From Poecilobothrus nobilitatus (Eukaryota; Arthropoda; Insecta; Diptera; Dolichopodidae): a stretch of DNA of 64,000 bases. The DNA is taken from positions 84,974,670 through 85,038,669 of the forward strand of contig OX352773.1 in assembly GCA_947095535.1 (NCBI GenBank), read 5' to 3'. This document shows positions 55,985-64,000 of this stretch, piece after piece. The notes beneath the pieces are model-generated. The model did no database searches and was not told the origin of the DNA. It worked only from the letters and a program-made list of their open reading frames with translations. The position numbers were made by a program, and so were the translations under genes. The stretch's first letter is position 1, and every line of letters starts with the position of its first letter.

Positions 55985-56296
55985 TATCCAAATTATTTAG
56001 GTGAGCGTTTGGTTTATGTATCAGATATTCATAATTAAAGTTTAAGAAATGTAAATTGATTTAGATTAAATATATTTAGAAATGAAAATCTATTTAGAAA
56101 TGAAAAGATTAAAAATATGCTGATGTATAATGGTTTAAAGCTTTTCAATGAATTACTTTTTGAATTAAGTAATGAAATAAATATATATTTAAAAACAAAA
56201 TTGTGGAATATGTAGGAAATACATATCAATTGTAATGAAGGAATTTTGAAATTATTTAATAATAACTAAATAAATAAAAAATAAATAAATAAAAAA
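55985..56296 (+). pseudogene. LINE ORF2 extreme C-terminus with (AAAT)n tail
   Basis: The plus frame from about 56040 reads SLRNVN-stop-FRLNIFRNENL, then KNMLMYNGLKLFNELLFELS and NEINIYLKTKLW. This is the last 60 or so residues of a CR1/Jockey-like LINE (YNGLKLFNELP-type). It is followed by noncoding sequence and a tail of AAATAAATAAAA repeats (56265-56296). It is a short 5'-truncated insertion. The opposite-strand open frame at 56035-56229 is a shadow. Confidence 0.72.
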
Positions 56297-56424
56297 AAAG
56301 TATAAGAAAATCAAAGTAGAATTTTATAATATGTACATATATTATATTAATTTTTTACAAAATGTTGAACACTTAACATTTTATGTCTTATATCGTATTC
56401 TTTAACATTTTTATTTTTATTAAA

Positions 56425-57017
56425 TTGCTTTTTTGCAATTTTGAGGGGCTGTGACTCTGGAATCCTGTACAACTAATTGATTTTGATCTTGCGGAAGAAA
56501 AATGTATATAGGTGCCTCAGTTACAAGTCTATAAAAATAGTAGGTTCTCAATTTTTGCCCATCCCCTATCCAAAAAAAAATTTCTGAGGAAACTTATCTC
56601 AAAATTTCAAGTGCCTATCTAAAAGGATGTCGAAGTTATAAAGGTAGAAAAATCATGCAAAATTTAGGTTTCCCATATCGGTAAAATTAAATACTAAATT
56701 TAAAAAAATTATGAAATTTTGATATTGATTTACAAAGGTAAAAAAAAAACCTGTCGAATAGCATTTTCAGATTGAGTAGAACACAAGATATACGAATTTG
56801 AAAATTGGGCTTTTCCAAATTTGGAGTGGCTGCAGTTCCAAAATGAATGGGACTACATGAACAAGTTGTTATATAACATTAATTCTTTTATGAGTCCTGT
56901 CCATGGTTAAAACTTGTTTTCTCTACCTTTAGCGGCGAAGAAGTTTTATAAACAGACAAACGGACGGAGTGAAACTAATAGGCAAATTTTTTCAAATTTC
57001 TTTTGGATATGTGCTAA
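56425..57017 (+). repeat. Family A copy, left edge missing (A8)
   Basis: It contains GCAATTTTGAGGGGCTGTGA, GTGCCTCAGTTACAAG, GGATGTCGAAGTTATAAAGG, GGTTTCCCATATCGGTAAAA, a diverged GGAC tract (ACAAACGGACGGAGTGAAAC) and the end TTTTGGATATGTGCTAAAAA. The edge with the small 3' hairpin is absent. Confidence 0.8.
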
Positions 57018-57351
57018 AAATTGTTTTGGTTGTGGGAAATTGCAAAGGTTGTGAGAAAAATTTTACAAAATAAAAATTATCCGAAAATTGTTATGTACAT
57101 AAAGAAAAGAAAGTGAAAATAAAAAGTTTAACTTGTAGAATTGTATATGATTTAAAGAAAATTCAAATAATTTAAAGAATTAAGATATAACTTTCACTTT
57201 TTTACTGCTGATAGATATGTAGAAAGAATTTAAATTTTAAAAATTGCTAGGTCATAATCGTTTGTAGAAAAGTAATTTTAGTTAATTTTACTTTTTTTTT
57301 CTTTCGATTGGAATTCTTCAATTTTGTTTCCTATTCGAATATAAAATTCTT
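57018..57351. other. AT-rich spacer
   Basis: No gene or repeat was recognised between the family A copy and the SINE. Confidence 0.4.
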
Positions 57352-57640
57352 AAATGTTTAAGGGGGGCTTCGGTAGCCTAGTGTGGCGTATTAACCGAAG
57401 GAGTGTGGGTTCGAACACCACACAGGTCGTAAGTGTTTTATTCTTTACATACCCCCTTACGACCAAATATAATGCAAATATATAGTATATAATATAAACA
57501 AAATACATAATATTAGTATATAATTTAATAATAGTATAAAAACCTATAATGGCCTTAGTAGCCGATGGTTCAATAATATTGCATTACATTTATGTATGTA
57601 ATATTAATATAAATAAAATAAATAAATAAAATGTTTAAGG
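57352..57640 (+). mobile_element. SINE2, full-length, with 12-bp target duplication
   Basis: The SINE is 57364-57628. It is flanked by exact AAATGTTTAAGG at 57352-57363 and 57629-57640. The tRNA-derived head reads GGGCTTCGGTAGCCTAGTGT (A-box TAGCCTAGTGTGG), with a good B-box GGTTCGAACACC (57409-57420). The body includes CCTTACGACCAAATATAATG and TAATGGCCTTAGTAGCCGAT. It ends ATATTAATATAAATAAAATA plus AAAT units. No tRNA acceptor pairing is present, so it is a SINE. The AAAT-type tail matches those of the window's LINEs, suggesting a CR1/Jockey-like partner. Confidence 0.88.
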
Positions 57641-58207
57641 TTATAAATGATTAAAAAATTGTTTTTTGAAAATCATGATAATTAATAATTATCACTCCTT
57701 TTTTCTTTAAGGTTTTGATGTTCTCATGATACGATGATACCAATTTCTATAATTACAGTTAGTTATACATATAAAAATGAATAATAAAATTGTGTAAGTA
57801 ATATGTAATAATATGTCATAATATGTCAAATTAAAACTTTCATTATTAGATCCATCTTCATTTTTTTTTTTGTGTTTGTTCATTATTTAAATGTTTTTGG
57901 TTTTTACAAGTTTTATAGAATTTAACGACTTTAAGTCTGCAATAAACTAATTTCTAATAATAAAATTAATTGTATTAGCTTGTTATGTGCCTCAATTCAA
58001 AAAATATTCGGTTCGAAATTAGTTTTGAAATAAGAAAATACATTCTACTTAATGCACAATAATTAATAAATTTTAATAAATGATTTACATGATTCTAAAC
58101 TAAATAATAAGTATTTTAATAGATAGATATTCATTTTAATTTCAACTGTTATACTGTTTTCAAAAGCAATAAATATTTTATTTATATTCACTATATATGC
58201 CATACAT
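57641..58207. other. AT-rich stretch, nothing recognised
   Basis: No coding or repeat signals. Confidence 0.45.
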
Positions 58208-58745
58208 TTTTGGATCCTTTTGACATTAACAGCTTTTTCGTCTCAGAATCGATTAAGCCATGCATGTTTGTCCTTCAGTTCGTCCGCACGATAACTCAAA
58301 AAGAAGCTATGAGTCTGCAATTGTTTTTTACGCTAGTTTTGAAAAATTAGTTTAGTTTCGCTATTTAACTCCAGCAAGTTCGGCCGCAGTCTTGAAATAG
58401 CTGCCATGCAATTTCTTTATATGTAAATAAATCAGTGTCTATTGAAGCTAGTGTCTATTGAAATCAGTGTCTTTTGTGAAAGAATGTCAAATTACATGAC
58501 AATAACCTCTATAATTTGGTTGTGCTGGTGCAACATGTACGGCACCTACCATACAATTTCTCTTTTTATATGAAAATAACTCAGTGTCATGGAACTCCAA
58601 AATTTATATAAATGTATCTGGGCACTTAATTAGGTAAAACATCTAAAATTTTGAAAAAGATGATCAAGTTTTATGGAAACAGCATATATTATGTTCATAC
58701 GGATATCCCAGAGTTGACACAGTTCACTCTTCCTCGTTTTTATTA
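58208..58745 (+). mobile_element. Family B element, 5'-truncated copy (B5)
   Basis: It contains TCTCAGAATCGATTAAGCCA, GTCCTTCAGTTCGTCCGCAC, GATAACTCAAAAAGAAGCTA, body units (AGCTGCCATGCAATTTCTTT; CTACCATACAATTTCTCTTT), and the end TATGTTCATACGGATATCCC, GAGTTGACACAGTTCACTC and TTCCTCGTTTTT. The 5' hairpin is missing. Confidence 0.78.
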
Positions 58746-59359
58746 TTTTCAATAAATTTTTATTTCAATGTACCTATATTAATTAATAACCTATATGTCA
58801 AAATTATATTGAAACACAACTTTTCCTAGACAAAATGCATGAAATTAACATGGTACCTATTAGTACCTATGTATTGATCCTAAGTTGTAAATTTATCTTA
58901 AAGAACTCAACACCTTGAATTTAATTTTACTGTTAATAGAATTTTTTTGTATTTTCAGAAGAATAAGATATTTTAATCATGTCGTATATTCTCGTAAGTC
59001 TTGATAAAAACAAACCAGTCATAAATTAGTTTTTTAATGAAAATAAATTGACAAAGCGACTATACATGCTCAAATATTCGTAACAGTTTTAAATCGTATA
59101 ATTTCAAATGATTTTAGATTTAGTGTTCTACTTAATAACAAAACTTCAATAACAAAAATTTCAAAAAAATAGCAAATATTTCTGGTTGTAGAGATTTCAT
59201 TTATTGATAGTTTTATTTTAAGATATTCAGAAGTTTTTCGTTTAAGAATTTAAATTTATCTTAAACATTGCCACTAATAAAAGTCGAAACGTTTAATATT
59301 TTTAAATATTATCCAAAAAAACCAAATATAATTGGTGTTTTTTTTTATCTTACTACAAG
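58746..59359. other. AT-rich stretch, nothing recognised
   Basis: No gene. TACCTAT-type short motifs occur near 58850 but without structure. Confidence 0.4.
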
Positions 59360-59579
59360 ATTTATACAATATAGGGCCTCGGTGACCTAGTGGGTAAGAG
59401 TGTATAAAATACGCTGTAAACACCGAGGGAGTGTTAGTTGGAATCCCACACACGTTTTAAGAGTTATTCCCCCTTGCGACATTTAACCACTCCTGAAAAG
59501 GAAAGGCTGTGTAATTTGCTGTTCACATTTATTTGGCAGAGAAATACACTAAAACAAAACCAAAAAATTTATACAATAT
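59360..59579 (+). mobile_element. SINE1, full-length, with 13-bp target duplication
   Basis: The SINE (about 59374-59566) lies between exact copies of ATTTATACAATAT at 59360-59372 and 59567-59579. The head reads GGGCCTCGGTGACCTAGTGG (A-box TGACCTAGTGGG), and the B-box region is AGTTGGAATCCCACA. The body has CCTTGCGACATTTAACCACT, CCTGAAAAGGAAAGGCTGTG and CATTTATTTGGCAGAG. It ends in an A-rich tail (ACTAAAACAAAACC). Other copies are at 24814 (plus) and 47081 (minus). Confidence 0.86.
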
Positions 59580-61499
59580 TATACAATATAAAACCTCTTT
59601 TTTTTATTCTATAAAGCAGAAGCAAAAATTCAGATGATAGCAGATTAAAGTACAATTTAAATTTAACAATAATATGATGAAAAAAAAATTTGTTCTTATG
59701 ACGTTCTAGGATTAAAACATAAAAAATTAAAAAAGAAAATTAAACCATAATTCTCATGTCCTTTTTGATCATTTTGTGGTTTATTAGAATTATATTATTA
59801 AAATTATATACTATATTATACTATATTATAAAAATATAAGAAAGGAATTAGAAATTAATCAAAACAAAAAAAAAAGAAAAACGTCAAAGAATAGTCATAC
59901 AGAAAATGGCGTGTTTTGTTCTTTTAGCTCAATTAAATCTGCTTTAGAACTGCCGTTAAAGTCCTAAAGAGAATAAAATAACTTACAATCACATAAAATG
60001 TAACATAAAATATTCTTAAAGTTCTTTTCTGCTTCCATTCTCCTTGGTTTTAAATGTAAATAAGACAAATTTCGAAAATATATTATTTCTCTTCTAGCAA
60101 ATACATACGTATGTATGTACACTAACAAACTTATACTCTTATACTATGTAACATATATTTGATTTTAACAAGTAGATTTGGATCGTAATTTAAAAACAAA
60201 AAAAAACTTTTTTGTCATTTGCTTCTTTCATTTCTCTTTCTTTTCCTTTCTTTTTACAGTCTTGTGACTATATCTGGTATAATAAAACGTGTTAAGAAAA
60301 AAAGGTTACCAGATTTCGCTGATTATTAATATTTGAAGCGAAGATATTTTTAAATGAAAAATTGAAATATAGTAGTCTTAAATAATTAGCTAAAATGTCA
60401 TTATCTACATTGAGTATAAAAAACACAATAGAGTGCTAAAGTTTAACACTAAATTATATTGCTTTAAATTATATAAAATATAAAACTGGTCGGAAATATA
60501 ACAAATCAAAAAGAAAGATTGTATAGAAAGGTTGTTAAAGAAAGTTTGTGAAAATAACACGTCCCAATCCGTAAAAGAACATGCTGCTTCTTAATGCTTC
60601 TCTGATAGTATTGCTCCATTTTACAATTGACAATTTTTCAATAAAATTCTGTACAGATACGTCATCAACTTGACTTCAAACTCTCCTTTAATTATCTTGC
60701 TTTCTTCTTCTCCTAAGCCAAATATAAAACAATTTTGAAAAAAGGAATTCACTCCCAGTCTAATCATAGAATATGGGTAGCGTGTAAAAAGAAATATTTA
60801 AAAATTCTAAGGCAACAAATTTCAAATAATGCTCAGTTCTAAATAATAAAGAGGGAAGAAAACAGAAACGCAATCGTTAAAACTATAACGGTTAAAAACA
60901 TCGAAGTAACAAAAACAAAAACCACATCAAATTAGTGATTAATTTTTACTGCCATAACAATGCTGCAACAGTAAATGTTCTTTTTATTATGTTATTATTT
61001 AATAGATAGAACATACATACATTTAAAAGTACCTAGATAATATTAAATATTATTTATTTTATAAAAAATTAGATTAAGTCACGTGAATCAACTTTAATTA
61101 TTATTTTTATTATTATTTTTGTCATTATATAGTCTAATGTTAAAGATTTTATAGTTAATAAATCCGATAATCATAACGTAATGTGTATTTTATTTATAAT
61201 AGTAGCTTTTACAAATTTTTCATAATTTTGTTATGATGTGAGCGTGAGTTTATTTGTTTGTTTGAGAATTTGTTAACATGAGTGAAAGAATTTTGGTTAA
61301 CTTTAAATAAAATGTTAAATTGTAATGAAATTTTTTTGAATTTTATTAAAATTCAGCATAGAGCATAAATCTATCATTTTTCAAAAGAGCAGTTTAAATA
61401 TTAAATTTTAGGCTAAGTTGAATATCAAATCTTTTGGATACTGTGACTAGTAATGCACCAACCTTTATAATGTATCTTATAATTTTATTTGTGTTTTAG
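59580..61499. other. AT-rich stretch, nothing recognised
   Basis: This 1.9-kb stretch has no open frame of note and no member of the repeat families. Confidence 0.45.
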
Positions 61500-62130
61500 A
61501 AAAAAATGTGAAAAATTAAGAAACAGTTTCTTCAATTTTAAGGAAACTCTAAATAATTAAGAAAAGTTATTAACACATGTAAAAATATAATGTTTGAAAC
61601 TTTATTTGTATTTTATTTTGAAAAAATTTTGTACAGATGCTAAAGTTAGAAGTCAGACATCACATTTTCAAAAAATTAAATTTTGAAACTTATCACTTAA
61701 ATATATTAATTCTGAAAGATTTTTCTTTTCCCATGGTTCTATCTAGAAGCGTTATGGAGATATTAGGGCACCTAAATTTTGTTTTAATATAACAGTAAAT
61801 TTAAATACTAAATTGCACAAAACTGTATAATTTTGATATTTATTTATAAAACCTTAAAAGAAATTCAGCTATTTAATCTTTGTAGATTGGAAATATGGCA
61901 AAATCTCATATACGCACGTTTATTCACATTTGAAAATAAGTTTTTTTCAAACTTTGAGGAGCAATAGCTTCGTTAAGGGTGGGGTTACATAAGAAAAGTT
62001 GTTCTGGTTGTTTTTCTCGTCAAATTTCATTGCTTTAGCTTTACAGTAGAAGTTTTGTACAGAGAGAGACGTACGGCCAGAAGCGCAAAATCAACTAATA
62101 AGCAATTTAAAAAATTTTTAAATGTGATAA
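61500..62130 (+). repeat. Family A copy, most diverged (A9)
   Basis: It follows family A in order: TTTTAAGGAAACTCTA, TTGTACAGATGCTAAAGTTA, GAAGCGTTATGGAGATATTA, AATATAACAGTAAATTTAAA, GTGGGGTTACATAAGAAAAG and a decayed GGAC tract (AGAGAGACGTACGGCCAGAA). The end reads TTTTTAAATGTGATAAAAA. Confidence 0.7.
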
Positions 62131-62152
62131 AAAGGATAAAAACTTTTTCTTG

Positions 62153-62513
62153 TTAAATTATGTCGTGACATTACAAATTGCATAAAAAAAAGCGTTTGCA
62201 TGCAATACAAATACACATAAAATTTGCATTGTAAAACCGATGTTTCGCGTCTAAATGTAATACAATTTAGAACAATTTTTCGCCGGTTAAATAACAATTC
62301 AAATTCACTATCAAATTGTCAAAGATAAAAAGTGTTCAGAAAATTTTAGATGGAAAAATTTTAAACAAACGCACACCGTAGAAGGTGTACAAACTGTCGT
62401 AATGCAATTTGGATCATGATACTTTGTAAAAAGCTTTTGTTTTACAATTTGGATCATAAGACTTTGCATCGGACGCTTTATTTATGCAAAATAGATGTCA
62501 CGGATAATCTTAA
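62153..62513. mobile_element. 353-bp MITE flanked by TTAA
   Basis: TTAA occurs at 62153-62156 and 62510-62513. The inner 62157-62509 begins ATTATGTCGTGACATTAC and ends, reverse-complemented, GATTATCCGTGACATCTA. Inverted similarity continues for about 40 bp (TTGCATAAANAAAGCG). Inside, CAATTTGGATCAT(G/A)A(T/G)ACTTTG occurs twice (62405 and 62444). The TTAA sites suggest mobilisation by a piggyBac-type transposase, but its ends differ from those of the element at 339-2890. Confidence 0.78.
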
Positions 62514-64000
62514 ATGATTAGAAAATTTCAAAAATAAAAAAAAAAGGAATTTAATTCAATTAGATCTGAATTTTTATAATAGATTTATAATATAATCAAT
62601 TCTGACCATAATCTTAGCTATATCAAAATAATGAAATTTCAAACTATATTTTTGCATATTATTTTTATAATTGAAACACACACTCCTAATTGTAGTTTTA
62701 CAAAACTATTATTTTATTTTTACTTCTAATATATCCTTAAATAACTTTTAAATGGCATACCTCATTAAGACATTACTCTGTCATAACAGTAACACTAAAA
62801 TTTTAGATATATCCAAAAGGTATCATTAAAAAATTCACTCTCAAAATTCTTTAATTTAAGAATTTTTAACATCTTTAATCGTTTTCATTATAAGTTTCCC
62901 ATTTATTTTTATTAGACAAAATACAATTTTTTTGATATGGTATAAGTTTAGTTAAATAAAAAAAAGGAAGTGGGAAGCTTAAATGAATGAAAGTATTTTG
63001 AACAGTTTTCCTTTCCTTTAAATAGCTTTCTATTACTTTAATAGTTTTACCAAAAAAAAAAAACCATTTCCATAAAATCTTATTATGATTCGATTTATTC
63101 TTTGATTCTTGCAATTGAGTTGTTCTATTTATTACTAATCTTTTTATGTTATCTTGTTTTAAAAATCGAATACCAAAAATAGTTCATCTTTAAATAAAAA
63201 AAAATCACTTTGTTTTTATGATATTGATATTATAATTTCTTTTTTAATTAGAGATCGTACCATTATTATTATTATTTCAAGCGAAAGAAAGAATAGAAAA
63301 TCAAAATCCTAGTTATCATACAAGATCCATGTATCATTCAGATTTATCATAATATAAAAATCGTGCTCACTATAATTATTTTATTTTTATTTTAAATTTA
63401 AATATTTAAGAAGATAATAATTATTATTAAAGAAATAAAAACACTATAGAGGGTATATATATCGAAATTTGACTGTATAATATATTTTCCTTTCTGTTGA
63501 GTGGAATATCAATAGAATTAACAATTATTTAATCTATCTGAAAAACTGAATTTTGCGTTATTTTTTCTTTGAATGGATAAAATTTAAAAATTTTAACCGT
63601 ACGATTTTCCTTTATGTGTTAGTTATACGGAAATTATCACAAAAATCGCCCGACGCCTGACGCCTCTGTTAGTTTCAACAATTACTTCTCAATTTTTATT
63701 AAAATAGAAAAATAATTTTAATGTATTTTTTAAATCTATTTTATTTTTGTTTGCAAAACAATTTTTATTTGTTTATTCATTGTCAGTACAGACTGTATAC
63801 TGCAATCTTAATTCCATATCTCCTAATTAATTCCTTTATACTGCAATCTTATACTTAATAATTAATTCCTCCAACATTGGTTTACTCTAATCCCATAATT
63901 GGTTCCAGTCTATCTAATATAAGATTTTGAAATATTTAAAAATAATTTACCGTTAATGACTAGACTTTTCACTTTAAATTTTTAAAGAAATTTTTAAAGA
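62514..64000. other. AT-rich stretch with a 41-bp duplication near the end
   Basis: No gene recognised; the 79-codon minus frame at 62875-63114 has no known similarity. TATACTGCAATCTTA followed by AATTAATTCCT occurs twice (63796 and 63837), a 41-bp tandem duplication. GACGCCTGACGCCT at 63652-63665 is a small GC-rich direct repeat. Confidence 0.45.

Noticed and set aside
57364..57435. A tRNA gene
   Set aside because: A-box and B-box are good but acceptor arms do not pair and a SINE body, tail and target duplication follow.
1..64000. CRISPR arrays, operons, ribosome-binding sites or other prokaryotic features
   Set aside because: The tandem repeats are degenerate and without spacer structure, and every coding remnant belongs to a eukaryotic mobile element.

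Overview
This window looks like gene-poor, very AT-rich nuclear DNA from an insect, most probably a fly (Diptera). I find no convincing host protein-coding exon, no canonical tRNA or rRNA gene, no CRISPR array and nothing prokaryotic. Every coding stretch I recognise belongs to a transposable element, and nearly all are broken. The dipteran assignment is an inference. It rests on a P-element-type transposase remnant, on repeats resembling dipteran mini-me/DINE-type elements with a (GTCC)n tract, and on piggyBac, hAT, Tc1/mariner, Jockey/CR1-like and I-like elements together.

Layout. 1-3.4 kb: a complete piggyBac-type element (339-2890) between TTAA sites; its transposase keeps the catalytic aspartates and has one in-frame stop. 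3.9-6.1 kb: a reverse-strand LINE with an internally deleted reverse transcriptase. 6.1-6.6 kb: a mariner-like remnant. 6.8-9.7 kb: a decayed Helitron Rep/helicase. 10-12.8 kb: noncoding repeats. 12.8-15 kb: a non-autonomous Helitron with readable ends. 15-32 kb: noncoding repeat families, simple repeats, hairpins and tRNA-derived SINE pieces. 32.3-37 kb: a foldback-like inverted array, a complete hAT element (32698-35627, 8-bp target duplication) and a Tc1 remnant cut by another repeat. 40-46 kb: a P-element-like transposase remnant, an I-like LINE with ORF1, endonuclease, RT and C-terminal zinc knuckle, and a SINE, all on the minus strand. 48-51 kb: two different plus-strand LINEs fused head to tail. 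53-64 kb: LTR-like repeats, a tandem-repeat-bearing element, a LINE tail, two SINEs with clear target duplications, and a 353-bp TTAA-flanked MITE. The stretches between are AT-rich DNA in which I recognise nothing.

The most interesting signal is structural. Three noncoding families (called A, B and C here, about 18 copies in all) share no obvious overall sequence but share one plan. Read in the right direction each has a 5' terminal hairpin, a (GTCC)n tract close behind it, a body with internal repetition (142-bp tandem units in both B and C), a third copy of the hairpin arm near the 3' end, a separate short 3' hairpin, and a pyrimidine-rich end. That matches non-autonomous Helitron-like (Helentron/DINE-type) elements. 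The window also holds a Rep/helicase fossil and a separate classical Helitron with TC and CTAG ends in an A/T target. A second theme is two tRNA-derived SINE families with 12-13 bp target duplications, which point to fairly recent LINE-driven insertion.
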